DNA of 41,405 bases from CAZXVW01 sp964644025 (lineage in GTDB: Bacteria > Acidobacteriota > Terriglobia > Bryobacterales > Bryobacteraceae). Positions within the stretch are counted from its first letter, which is position 1, and every line of letters starts with the position of its first letter. The stretch spans positions 1 through 41,405 of the forward strand of contig CAZXVW010000012.1 in the NCBI GenBank assembly GCA_964644025.1. The letters are read 5' to 3'. The notes beneath the pieces are model-generated. The model did not search any database. It worked only from the letters and a program-made list of their open reading frames with translations, and was not told the DNA's origin. Positions 1 through 8,039 of this stretch are shown here, piece by piece. The position numbers and the translations under genes were made by a program.

Positions 1-52
1 CTGCAAACACTGCGCCTTATCCGTTTTACCCTCGCGAATCGCGAAAGTCGGG

Positions 53-3000
53 CTAGAAGTACAGCTTCATGCCGAACTGCATGATGCGCCGCCCGCCGGC
101 GCCGGTCAGCCAGCCGAAGTTGCTCGAACCGAAGCTCTGGTTCGGCAGGCCCCACTGCGGCGTGTTGGTGAAGTTGAACATCTCCCACCGGAACTGCAGC
201 CGGTACCGCTCCAGGAAGTGCCAGTTCTTGGCCACCATCAGGTCGAAGCTGATGTGTCCCGGCCCGTGGACGCCCGGCAGGGTGCGCGAGGCGTTGCCCA
301 GCGTGTACATGTCCGGATAGGCGAAGGCGTCCGGGTTGAGCCAGTAACGGCCCCGGACGTCACCCTCCAGTGGCTGTCCCTTTCGCGAGTCGTACATCGA
401 GACGCCCTGCACCAGGTTCGGCCGCAGGTTTGTCCCATCGGAGGCGTCGCCGCGAATGTCGATCGGACCGTTCAGCACATTCACCCCGAACGGAGCTCCG
501 GAGCGCAGCGTGCCGATGGTGGAAAGCTGCCAGCCGCCGATGATCCCGTCGAGCACCGGGTTCCAATCGTTGCCCCACTTCCGGCCGTGCCCGAACGGCA
601 GGTCCCAGATCGGCGCGATCACCAGCCGGTGCGGAATCGAATTGGTGGACTTCGCCCGCTCGTGCTTCATGTCGTAGATATTCTGCACCTGGTCGTTGTC
701 CCCCCAGGTGGCGTTGCCCCCACCGGTGAACCGGATCGTGTCGATCCAGGAGGTGAACGTGTAAGCCAGCGTGATCCCGAACCCGTTCTGGTAACGGCGC
801 TCGACCTTGAGCGTGCCCAGCCAGGCGTTGGAGATCCCCCAGTTCGGCGCCATGATCTGGATCTGCGGCATGTTGCTGTCAAAGCATTGCCACGGCCGCA
901 GCGACAGCTCCGGGACTCCCTCGCCCAGCAGGTGCAGGTCCTCGGGCCGGATGTGGTTCAGGTTGATGTTCGGATACGGCGTCTGCCGGCCCAGGTTGCC
1001 CAGCGCGCCGACCTCGAAGAACCATCCCTTCCACTGGTGCTGCAGCGTGATGTTGAAGTTCTCCGTGTACGGCGTGCTGCGGTTCTCGTCGAAGAACTGA
1101 ATGCTGGAGGTGTGAAACCGCGTCCCCCGCATCCCAAACCACGGCTTCAGCTCCGATTCGGGAATGTCATCCAGCGAGCCGGCCGGAATCCCTTCCGAAA
1201 AGGTGAAGGGAACCGGATGGCGGGCCTTGAAGATCATGTCAAAGCCGGCCCGGGCCACCTGAATCGCGTTCCGGTCGTACGGGTTGCCATAGAAGAGTCC
1301 GGCGCCGCCCCGCAGTACCGTGTTGTCGGTGCCGAAGATGCGCCAGGCGAAGCCGAAGCGCGGGCCCCAGTTGTTCTTGTCGTACTTCCACAGGTACTTG
1401 CCCACACCGTTCCGGTTCGGGAAGGTCACCGCCCCGATGGCGTCTTCCGGAATCCCGTTCTGCCCGGCCAGCGGGTTCGGCGCCCACATGCTGAACCCGT
1501 TCAGCCGGTCGCCGACCTCGGTGATCGGCGTCTCGGCTTCATACCGGATGCCAATGTTGACAGTAAGGTTCCGGGTGACTTTCCAGTCGTCCTGGAAATA
1601 GCCGCCGTAATACCGGATCCGCTTGCCGATGGTCGGCGCTACCCGGGCGTCCACCGAGTTCAGCCGCCCCAGCAGAAACGAGGCGAACGCAATGCCGGTG
1701 TTCTTGATGGTCTTGCCCTTGGCGTTGTAACCCTTCGTCCACCGGTCCGTGAAGCGCCAGTTGCCGCTCGGCTGCGGCCGGCTCAGCTCGTTGCCCTGGA
1801 AGCGCTGGTGCTTGAAGCCGAACTTCAGCGTGTGGCTGCCTTGCATCTTGGTGAACTGGAGGTCGTAGTCGAAGTTGTTGAATGCGGCGAAGCGGTGCGC
1901 GTTGCCCGTGGCGCCGATCTGGCTCATGGGCACCAGGCCACCCTGCCAGTTCAGCCGCGGAAAGACCTCCCCGCCGACGCGGGAAACCTCGCCGATGCCG
2001 AATTTCTCGGCGTAGTTGGTGTCGCAGCAGTCGCCCGTCTTCCGGTTGATGGTCACCCGCCCGTAGCCGGCCGTGGCGTTCAAAATGAAGGTGGGCGAGA
2101 ACAGGTGCGTCACGTTCAAGGCCAGGTTCTGGCGGTTGTTGAGAATCGCCGACTGGTTATAGTCGGCCACGCCATAGCCCTGCGACGGAGAGTTGATGGA
2201 ATCATCCGGTTCGGTGAAAATGAAGCGCGCGTAGCCGCGCGTCTTGGCGTTCAGCTCGTGGTCCAGCTTGATGGTGTAGTAGTTGCGCAGGGTCTTCGTC
2301 GGCGTGTTCTCCTGCCAGTTGCCTGAGTTGTTGTAGGCGTTGTTCGGCGGCCGGTTCGGCGCCGGAATGTAATGGCCCGCCAGCACCCGGGCCGAGGCCG
2401 GATCGAACATCGAGGCGGGAATCTTGTTGCCGGGAAACGGCTGGGTGTTCTTCGGCTTGGCGAAGGTGCCGTTGCCGGTGTACGGGTCGTAAATCGGCAC
2501 GACCTGCACTTTGCCGTTGATCAGCGCAGTGGCGTTGGAGAAGTCGCCCTCCTGGAACTCCGGCAGCCCGACGCTGCGGGTGCGGACCGCCGCGCCCCGG
2601 TTGTCGAACCGGTCCAGGTTGAAGAAGAAAAAGCTCTTGTTCTTGATGATCGGCCCGCCGATGGTGCCGCCGAAGTTGTTGCGCCGCAGCTTGGGCTTCT
2701 CGTCGGCCGACCAGCCCCGGGCGTCGAACTTGTCATTGCGCACGAACTCGTAGAGGCTGCCGTGGAACTCGTTAGTGCCGCTCTTGGTCACGGCGTTGAC
2801 CACTCCGGCCGAACTGCGGCCGTACTGGGCGCCCATGGCGTTCAGCTCGACCTTGAACTCCTGCATCGAGTCGATCGGCGGCGCCATCTCGATGTTCTGC
2901 ACGCCCAGGCCACCGCGGCTGTTCTGCACCCCGTCCAGCTCCGCCAGCGCGGACTGCGTGCGGCCCCCGCCGAGCGAAACCATGCCGCTCTTGTAAAACG

Positions 3001-3514
3001 CCCCCGGTGTCAGATTCACCAGGCTGAACACGTTCCGGTTGGGCATCGGCAGCTCCAGGATCTGCTCCACCTGGATGGTCGAGCCTACCTCCCCGGAGGT
3101 GGTCTGCACCTGCAGAGCCTGCCCGCTCACCTCGACCGACTCGGTAATGACGCCGACCTCGAGCACAATCGACTGGGTCAGCGTGCTGCCCACGTTGAGC
3201 CGCAGGCCGGTGATCTCGAACTTCTTGAAACCTTCCAGCTCGGCCGTGATCTTGTACTGGCCCGGAACCAGATTCAGCGCCGTGTAGGTGCCGTCGGTCC
3301 GCGACTCAACCTCGGTGCTGATGCCGGTCTGCTCGTTAGTGATCGTGATTTTCGCGCCGGGAATCACGGCGCCGGTCGAATCCTGCACCGTGCCCGTGAT
3401 ATTGCCGAGCGCTTGCTGTGCCCACACCGCTGCGGGCAAGCACAGGCACACGAACAAGGCCGCCCATAGGCGGCCTGAAATCAGCTTGTTAGGCTGAGAT
3501 GGAAAAATCCTCAT
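53..3514 (-). CDS. TonB-dependent receptor, Oar-like, with carboxypeptidase-regulatory N-terminal domain
   Basis: Outer-membrane receptor of 1153 residues, probably importing a large substrate such as an oligosaccharide or peptide with TonB energy; the substrate cannot be read from sequence. Residues 1-33 are a signal peptide ending near VWAQQ. A carboxypeptidase-regulatory-like Ig fold follows (about 35-120, starting GNITGTVQDSTG), then the plug (about 130-260, with a GVVNAVTKSGTNEFHG stretch typical of the family) and a long beta-barrel ending in FGMKLYF, whose C-terminal Phe is the usual barrel-assembly signal. The frame stays open 40 codons further upstream, but I chose ATG at 3514 because it gives a clean signal peptide and has AGGGGAG seven bases upstream. 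These 1100-1200-residue Oar-like receptors are abundant in Acidobacteria. The gene has its own promoter and leader, so it is probably monocistronic. Family assignment is firm. Confidence 0.93.
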   Translation of the reverse strand: MRIFPSQPNKLISGRLWAALFVCLCLPAAVWAQQALGNITGTVQDSTGAVIPGAKITITNEQTGISTEVESRTDGTYTALNLVPGQYKITAELEGFKKFEITGLRLNVGSTLTQSIVLEVGVITESVEVSGQALQVQTTSGEVGSTIQVEQILELPMPNRNVFSLVNLTPGAFYKSGMVSLGGGRTQSALAELDGVQNSRGGLGVQNIEMAPPIDSMQEFKVELNAMGAQYGRSSAGVVNAVTKSGTNEFHGSLYEFVRNDKFDARGWSADEKPKLRRNNFGGTIGGPIIKNKSFFFFNLDRFDNRGAAVRTRSVGLPEFQEGDFSNATALINGKVQVVPIYDPYTGNGTFAKPKNTQPFPGNKIPASMFDPASARVLAGHYIPAPNRPPNNAYNNSGNWQENTPTKTLRNYYTIKLDHELNAKTRGYARFIFTEPDDSINSPSQGYGVADYNQSAILNNRQNLALNVTHLFSPTFILNATAGYGRVTINRKTGDCCDTNYAEKFGIGEVSRVGGEVFPRLNWQGGLVPMSQIGATGNAHRFAAFNNFDYDLQFTKMQGSHTLKFGFKHQRFQGNELSRPQPSGNWRFTDRWTKGYNAKGKTIKNTGIAFASFLLGRLNSVDARVAPTIGKRIRYYGGYFQDDWKVTRNLTVNIGIRYEAETPITEVGDRLNGFSMWAPNPLAGQNGIPEDAIGAVTFPNRNGVGKYLWKYDKNNWGPRFGFAWRIFGTDNTVLRGGAGLFYGNPYDRNAIQVARAGFDMIFKARHPVPFTFSEGIPAGSLDDIPESELKPWFGMRGTRFHTSSIQFFDENRSTPYTENFNITLQHQWKGWFFEVGALGNLGRQTPYPNINLNHIRPEDLHLLGEGVPELSLRPWQCFDSNMPQIQIMAPNWGISNAWLGTLKVERRYQNGFGITLAYTFTSWIDTIRFTGGGNATWGDNDQVQNIYDMKHERAKSTNSIPHRLVIAPIWDLPFGHGRKWGNDWNPVLDGIIGGWQLSTIGTLRSGAPFGVNVLNGPIDIRGDASDGTNLRPNLVQGVSMYDSRKGQPLEGDVRGRYWLNPDAFAYPDMYTLGNASRTLPGVHGPGHISFDLMVAKNWHFLERYRLQFRWEMFNFTNTPQWGLPNQSFGSSNFGWLTGAGGRRIMQFGMKLYF

Positions 3515-3595
3515 AATGTTTCTCCCCTGTTCCCTTGTTCTGGGGCGGAAGGCGGACACGCGAAGACCGCGCAAACCGGAGATTTCGGAAGGCTT

Positions 3596-3719
3596 CCCCG
3601 TACTGGCGATTTCCCCGTTACTGATCCGAACCACCCCCTTAAGGCTTCAAGGCCCTTATCCCGTTACTGTCGACTGACCTGAAGCCAACCTCGGTTTGCT
3701 GGGAAGCGCCTAGCTTCCC
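3596..3719 (-). promoter_or_regulatory. structured 5' leader of the receptor mRNA
   Basis: The predicted transcript begins with GGGAAGC / GCTTCCC (3713-3719 with 3701-3707), a perfect 7-bp stem with a 5-nt loop at the 5' end. A second stem pairs 3680-3686 with 3643-3649 (GGCTTCA / TGAAGCC, extendable by two pairs across one bulge). The word CAGTAACGGG occurs at 3660-3669 and 3614-3623, and a shortened copy lies at about 3597-3606. The leader could be a regulatory RNA or a stability element. No known riboswitch class was recognised by eye. Confidence 0.4.
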
Positions 3720-3725
3720 GGCGGT

Positions 3726-3754
3726 TTTATACCATACGTCTCAACGCATGTCAA
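3726..3754 (-). promoter_or_regulatory. sigma70-type promoter of the TonB receptor gene
   Basis: Read on the minus strand, TTGACA (3749-3754) is followed after exactly 17 bases by TATAAA (3726-3731), preceded by TGG, which gives an extended -10 (TGn). This is the best promoter match in the window. The predicted start, about 3719, coincides with the first base of the hairpin at 3701-3719. Confidence 0.8.
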
Positions 3755-3840
3755 GGTAGGCGAATTGGGTCACTTAAGATGCAACCGAGGCCAGCATGGT
3801 TGGGTCAGGAAACAAGTAACCGGAGCGGGGCGAGGCGGCC

Positions 3841-3883
3841 ATGCCCTGTCAGGGAAGGATAGGGCATCGCGGCGACCTGTCAA
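3841..3883 (-). promoter_or_regulatory. possible upstream promoter with overlapping palindromes
   Basis: On the minus strand TTGACA (3878-3883) stands 16 bases before TATCCT (3856-3861), a 4/6 match to the -10 consensus. The -10 lies inside nested inverted repeats: ATGCCCT/AGGGCAT (3841-3847 with 3861-3867) and the 11-bp palindrome CCCTGTCAGGG (3844-3854). The repeats could be an operator, or a hairpin ending the RidA transcript, although no U-tract is present. Confidence 0.35.
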
Positions 3884-3971
3884 GGCGACCCTGGCTTCGC
3901 GTGGGGGCGCCGGCAGCCCGCCTGGCCGCACCACTCCTGCGCGGATCATTCGGCGGTCGTGCCCGGCGGCC

Positions 3972-4358
3972 TCAGGAGCGGGGCCGGTAGGCGACGCAGT
4001 CGATCTCGACCTTCATCCCCGGCGCCACGAGTCCGGTCACCACCGTCGTCCGCGTCGGCTTGTGCTGGCCGAAGAACTCACGGTAGACCTCGTTCATGGC
4101 GGCGAAGTCGCTGGCCTCGATCAGGTAGACGTTGCACCGGACCACGTCAGCCATGGAAGCGCCCGCTCCTTCCAGAATCAGCTCGATGTTGCTGAGCACG
4201 CGGCGTGTCTGGTCCCGGATATCGCCGGTCTCCATCTGGTCGGTCTGCGGGTTGATCGGTCCTTGTCCGGACACGTAGATGAAGTCTCCGGCCCGCACGG
4301 CCGGCGAGTACGGTCCTCGGGGTTCCGGAACTCCCGCGGGTTTCACTCTCTCAACCAT
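3972..4358 (-). CDS. ridA: RidA family (YjgF/YER057c/UK114) enamine/imine deaminase
   Basis: Cytoplasmic protein of 128 residues, the usual family length. RidA proteins hydrolyse reactive 2-aminoacrylate-type enamines/imines formed by PLP enzymes to 2-oxo acids and ammonia. The sequence shows the family core (PYSPAVRAGDFIYVSGQ near the N-terminus, VVRCNVYL in the middle) and the substrate-binding Arg of KPTRTTV and Glu of VEIDCVAY, equivalent to R105 and E120 of E. coli RidA. I chose ATG at 4358; a GTG directly before it (4361) is possible. The start overlaps the end of the NYN-LOTUS gene by 8-11 bp, so the two are probably co-translated. A link to the tyrosine phenol-lyase 16 kb away, which makes aminoacrylate as an intermediate, is only a suggestion. 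The subfamily within the RidA superfamily is not resolved. Confidence 0.9.
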   Translation of the reverse strand: MVERVKPAGVPEPRGPYSPAVRAGDFIYVSGQGPINPQTDQMETGDIRDQTRRVLSNIELILEGAGASMADVVRCNVYLIEASDFAAMNEVYREFFGQHKPTRTTVVTGLVAPGMKVEIDCVAYRPRS

Positions 4359-5532
4359 CACTTGTCTTTGCTTTCTTCCTCGCCCGGCGGGCGGTGGATT
4401 TCTTCGCCGCGCTTCTCCGGCGCGTGGACCGCTTTCTCGCCGCCGGCTTTTCGGCGGGCGCCGCCGGAGGATAAAACTCCGGGCCTAGAAACACCAGCAG
4501 GCCGGCTTCCTCATCCGGTTCCACGCGCACCAGCAGTTTGTCCTGGGCAAAATTGAGAAGCTCGGCGAATTCCTGGAATCCATAGGTCTGCAAGTCGAAC
4601 TCCGGAGCCTCCTCGGAAACCCAGGCCTCCAGGTCCTCGGCCAGGCAACCGTCCTCCAGCTCCAGGCGGTGCTGCTCGAGAATGTCCCTCAGGATGGGCA
4701 ACGCCTCTTCCGGCTTCACCACCTGCCGGTCGGTCTCGGTGGCCGCCTTCGTTTCGATGGTGGCCTGGCCGCCGGTGCCGCTGAGCTTCACGTAACCGGC
4801 CTCCCGCAGCTTCTCGATCAACTCGGAAAAGCTGCTTGCGCCGTAGTCCTTCTCGCTGAACCGCGAGTCGAGCTGAAGCATCGTCGATTTCAACAACCCG
4901 AGTTGCGGCTGGACGTTCCGCCGCTCCAGCACCCGCAGCGTGCGCTTGATCAAGGGCACCACCCGCGCCAGGTCGAGCGTCTTGGAGCGCCGTTTCCGGC
5001 CGCGTTGTCCTTGCCCGGACTGCTCTTTGGCCGATTGCTGCCGCTGAGACTCGGCCCTGCGGTCATCGCCGATGAGCGACTCATAGCTGATGAACTCGTG
5101 GCAGTTCTGTTGCAAGATATTGCTGGTGAAGGCCTTGCCACCAACTACGAAAACCTTTTTCCCGTACTCCTTCAGCTTGTTCACCAGCGGGTTGAAATCG
5201 CTGTCACCGCTGATGATGGCGAACGCATTCACGTGGTCGTGAGTGAACGCCATCTCCAGCGCGTCCAGCGCCAGGTTGATATCGCCCCCGTTCTTATCGC
5301 CACGCGGTGACGGCGTCCGCTGCACCATTTGGACGGCATTCTCGGCCATCTGGCGGGTGGCGGTTTGCTGGTGGCTCCAGTTGGCGTAAGCGAATTTGGC
5401 GACGATGTCGCCCCGTTCTCGCAGCGCATCCAGAGTCAGCGAAACATCGAATTCACGCCGCAGCGTCGACTTCACACCGATCTCGATGTTGTCGTAGTCG
5501 ACGAAGACCGCGATGTTTAGTTTTTCATCCAT
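4351..5532 (-). CDS. NYN domain (PIN-like RNase) protein with LOTUS/OST-HTH domains
   Basis: A 393-residue cytoplasmic protein. Residues about 5-155 form an NYN/LabA-DUF88 domain with the expected acidic metal-binding residues: D12 and D14 in VDYDN, D84 in GGDINLALD, and D110/D112 in SGDSDFNPL. A charged linker (about 155-185) leads to a LOTUS/OST-HTH winged-helix domain (about 186-256) and a second, more divergent LOTUS-like segment (about 275-350). The last 30 residues are a Lys/Arg-rich tail that could contact nucleic acid. NYN domains are PIN-like nucleases and LOTUS domains bind RNA, so an RNA-cleaving or RNA-binding role is likely; the substrate is unknown. A TATAAT lies 58 bp upstream of the ATG. 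The gene overlaps ridA downstream. Domain calls are confident for NYN and the first LOTUS, moderate for the second. Confidence 0.85.
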   Translation of the reverse strand: MDEKLNIAVFVDYDNIEIGVKSTLRREFDVSLTLDALRERGDIVAKFAYANWSHQQTATRQMAENAVQMVQRTPSPRGDKNGGDINLALDALEMAFTHDHVNAFAIISGDSDFNPLVNKLKEYGKKVFVVGGKAFTSNILQQNCHEFISYESLIGDDRRAESQRQQSAKEQSGQGQRGRKRRSKTLDLARVVPLIKRTLRVLERRNVQPQLGLLKSTMLQLDSRFSEKDYGASSFSELIEKLREAGYVKLSGTGGQATIETKAATETDRQVVKPEEALPILRDILEQHRLELEDGCLAEDLEAWVSEEAPEFDLQTYGFQEFAELLNFAQDKLLVRVEPDEEAGLLVFLGPEFYPPAAPAEKPAARKRSTRRRSAAKKSTARRARKKAKTSDG

Positions 5533-5589
5533 GTGATGTTGTCAGGAATCAGAATTGCTCGCAGAGTATCCTGTCCCCCCCCACTGCCA

Positions 5590-5595
5590 ATTATA
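5590..5595 (-). promoter_or_regulatory. -10 element upstream of the NYN-LOTUS gene
   Basis: A perfect TATAAT on the minus strand stands 58 bp before the NYN-LOTUS start codon, in the 171-bp gap after lptFG. No good -35 is seen at 16-18 bp. It suggests that NYN-LOTUS and ridA have their own promoter separate from the tldD/E-lptFG run. Confidence 0.4.
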
Positions 5596-5703
5596 GAACG
5601 CCTTTCCGGCCGTGGTTGCGGTTGTCTTGGTCCCTCTGCCCGGCTGCCAGGTCCACCGTGCCCGCACGGCCGGCTGGGGAAAGAGGATCTGCGGTGGCCG
5701 GCG

Positions 5704-8025
5704 TCAGCTTCGCATGTGAGTGAAAAGGTACACCCCGACCAATGAGAACAGCATGTCCGGTGACCACGCCGCCATGGCGGGCGGAAGCTGGTTGAGGTTG
5801 CCGATCTGCTCAAACAACTGGCTCACGGCCCAGTAGCCGATGGCGATCCCGAAACTCACTCCGACGCCGGCCATGGCCCCCCGGTGGCCGACCAGAAATC
5901 CAAAAGGTATGGAAATCAACGCCATGATCAGCGCGAACAACGGCACCGCGAACTTCTTGTAAAACTGCACTTGGAGCCGCACCGTGTCAAAGCCGCTCTG
6001 GCGCAACTCGCGAATGTAGGCGGCCAGCTCCGCAAAGTTCATCTGCTGGTCCTGCTTAACCTCCTTCAGGAAGTAACCCGGCGGTTCGTTGAGTTCCGCG
6101 AAACTCCGGGCCTCACCCGAGAAGTTCTCAAAACGGGTCTCATGCACGCCGTTGAGCTCCCGGTACCAGCCGTTCTGGAAGATCCAGGTCTTCAGATGGG
6201 GTTCCCACCGCGCCCGCTCGGCGATGATGTGACGCTTCAAGTGAAACGTCTCCGGCTCCAGCTCGTACACGCTCACCCCGTACATGACGGATTCGTCGGG
6301 ATCGAAGTACTTGTAATAGTAAATCCGGGATCCCTGTCCGAAGATCCATTTCCGGTCTGGGCGGAGGTAGGTTTGCACCGGCCGGCCCTTGATCTCATTC
6401 CGGATGGCGTCCTGAATCCGGTTCGCCTCCGGAACGTAGTAGTGATCGAAAGCGAACAGGGCCACGCTGACCAGCCCGCTGGCCACCAGAACCGGCGCCG
6501 CCAACCGGTACACGCTCACCCCGCAGGCTTTCATCGCCGTCACCTCGTTATTCTTGCTCAACACTCCAAAGGTCACCAGGACAGCCACCAGGACGCTGAC
6601 CGGCGCCGAATCATAGATCAGCTTCGGGGTCAGGAACAGGTGATAGGTCAGCACGCGGGACATGGGGATATTGTTCTTCACGATGTCGCCCAGCAGCTCA
6701 AAAAACGTAAACACGTGGGTCAGCGCGACGAAGCTGGCCAGCAACACGAAGAAATAAAACAGGAAGCTTTGCAGGATGTAGGCGTCCACGATCTGCGGCA
6801 GCACCGGATACAGTCCTCGGGGTGCCGCCATCCCGGATGACGGCAGATGGAGCCGCCTCCGCGCCGATTCCTGAACGCGGCCGAACCAGTCCGCCAGCTT
6901 CCGGACAAGATCTTGCTCACCGGGCATTTCCAGCCGGGCCAGCAGGAACACCCCGATCACGGCCAACACCGCGTTCGGCGTCCAAACGGCCAGCGCGACC
7001 GGCAGCCTTTCCTGCTTCGCCATTCCGATCAGGCTGATCAGGGCCATGTAGTAGAGAAACGCCACGAAAACCGTCATCACGAAGGCCGAGGACTTGCCCG
7101 CTTTCCGGCCGGAAGCCCCCAGAGGAATGCCGGTCAGGGCGAGCAGAAGGCAGGCTACCGGGAGGGCCAGCCGGCGATGAAGCTCGATCCGGGCCTCCAC
7201 CGACGAGCGCGCCTCCTCGAGCAGCGGTATCGTATCCATCGATGTGAATGCTTTGGCCTGTTCGTGCGCCGGCGCCTTGGCCTGGAGAATCTGCACCCCG
7301 CGGCTGAACGCGGTGCTCTCATAATTCTGAATATCCTTGCCCACCTCGTGGGAGGTCCCGTCGCTCATGGAAAGCCGGATCTGATTATGTTCGGGGTCCG
7401 GGATGGCCAGGGCCTCGGAGGCAATCGTAATGCGTGGCTGGTCGCCGTACTCCTTCCCGCCGCGCCGGCGCTGTTCCGGAGGGGTGACGTCAGCCATGAA
7501 TAGATGGCGCCAGCGCACCACCGGCCCGGGAATTACGTCCTCAACGTACAGGATCGTGTTTGGGAAGGACTCCTCAAAGACCCGCGGCTGGATCTCGGCC
7601 GTAATCTGCTCGGCCAACAATTTGTTCAAGACCCGGTACGTTTCCCGGATTGACGAGGGTGCCAGCCAGAGACTTGCTGTCGCCGCGATCACCGCTGCGA
7701 GCACGGCAAACAGCATCACCGGATACAACAACCTCCGGGCGGATACCCCCGCCGCCCGGCGGGCAATGATCTCCCCGTCGCCCGACATCCGGTTCAGACA
7801 CAATAGCACGCCGACCAGCACGCCTACCGGCACCGAGAAGGCCAGCGTCGGTGGGATCACCAGGGCAAACAGGTACGCCACGGTGGATAGCGAAGCCGAG
7901 CTGCGCACCAGGATCTCGAACAGCCGGCCGAGCTTCTGCAGGAAAAGCACGAACGTGACCAGAACCGTCCCGAGTATGGCGCTGGAGACGATCTCCCAGA
8001 AAACCGTTCGACAAAGAATCCCCAT
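5704..8025 (-). CDS. lptFG: LptF-LptG fusion, LPS export permease
   Basis: A 773-residue inner-membrane protein holding two LptF/LptG (YjgP/YjgQ) units in one chain. Each unit is normally a separate protein of 350-400 residues. Unit 1 (about 1-370) starts with a membrane helix, has a periplasmic domain at about 135-270 and closes with three helices (LALTGIPLGASGRKAGKSS is the typical cytoplasmic loop). After a charged linker (about 375-400), unit 2 repeats the plan to residue 773, including the matching loop ISIPFGFLVGHRGAMAGVG. With LptB and LptC (not in this window) LptFG extracts LPS from the inner membrane toward the LptA bridge. It lies 14 bp after the TldE-like gene and is probably co-transcribed. 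The window also carries lpxC. Fused LptFG proteins are known in Acidobacteria. No frameshift or internal start is apparent. Confidence 0.92.
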   Translation of the reverse strand: MGILCRTVFWEIVSSAILGTVLVTFVLFLQKLGRLFEILVRSSASLSTVAYLFALVIPPTLAFSVPVGVLVGVLLCLNRMSGDGEIIARRAAGVSARRLLYPVMLFAVLAAVIAATASLWLAPSSIRETYRVLNKLLAEQITAEIQPRVFEESFPNTILYVEDVIPGPVVRWRHLFMADVTPPEQRRRGGKEYGDQPRITIASEALAIPDPEHNQIRLSMSDGTSHEVGKDIQNYESTAFSRGVQILQAKAPAHEQAKAFTSMDTIPLLEEARSSVEARIELHRRLALPVACLLLALTGIPLGASGRKAGKSSAFVMTVFVAFLYYMALISLIGMAKQERLPVALAVWTPNAVLAVIGVFLLARLEMPGEQDLVRKLADWFGRVQESARRRLHLPSSGMAAPRGLYPVLPQIVDAYILQSFLFYFFVLLASFVALTHVFTFFELLGDIVKNNIPMSRVLTYHLFLTPKLIYDSAPVSVLVAVLVTFGVLSKNNEVTAMKACGVSVYRLAAPVLVASGLVSVALFAFDHYYVPEANRIQDAIRNEIKGRPVQTYLRPDRKWIFGQGSRIYYYKYFDPDESVMYGVSVYELEPETFHLKRHIIAERARWEPHLKTWIFQNGWYRELNGVHETRFENFSGEARSFAELNEPPGYFLKEVKQDQQMNFAELAAYIRELRQSGFDTVRLQVQFYKKFAVPLFALIMALISIPFGFLVGHRGAMAGVGVSFGIAIGYWAVSQLFEQIGNLNQLPPAMAAWSPDMLFSLVGVYLFTHMRS

Positions 8026-8039
8026 GCGGAACCCGATGA

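Larger units (their letters stand above)
3515..3971. other. 457-bp intergenic region: promoters and leader of the receptor gene
   Basis: No gene is supported here; the open frames on either strand look like random translation. On the minus strand it holds a strong sigma70-like promoter (3726-3754), a second weaker promoter-like pair with a palindrome (3841-3883), and a leader of about 200 nt with two hairpins and three copies of a CAGTA(A)CGGGG-like word. These are described separately. Confidence 0.7.

Noticed and set aside
1..52. A TCGCG/CGCGA hairpin just after the TonB receptor stop as a terminator.
   Set aside because: The stem is only 5 bp and no T-tract follows on the minus strand.
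218..2326. A 702-codon open frame on the plus strand opposite the TonB receptor, and similar long antisense frames (e.g. 30160-31725, 36843-38453).
   Set aside because: They lie opposite genes with unmistakable domains, read as Arg/Pro/Gly/Val-rich sequence without motifs, and are expected in GC-rich DNA.
5575..5582. A run of eight C bases as a possible slippery or phase-variable tract.
   Set aside because: It lies in an intergenic region, outside any frame and between the -10 and the NYN start, so no coding switch is apparent.
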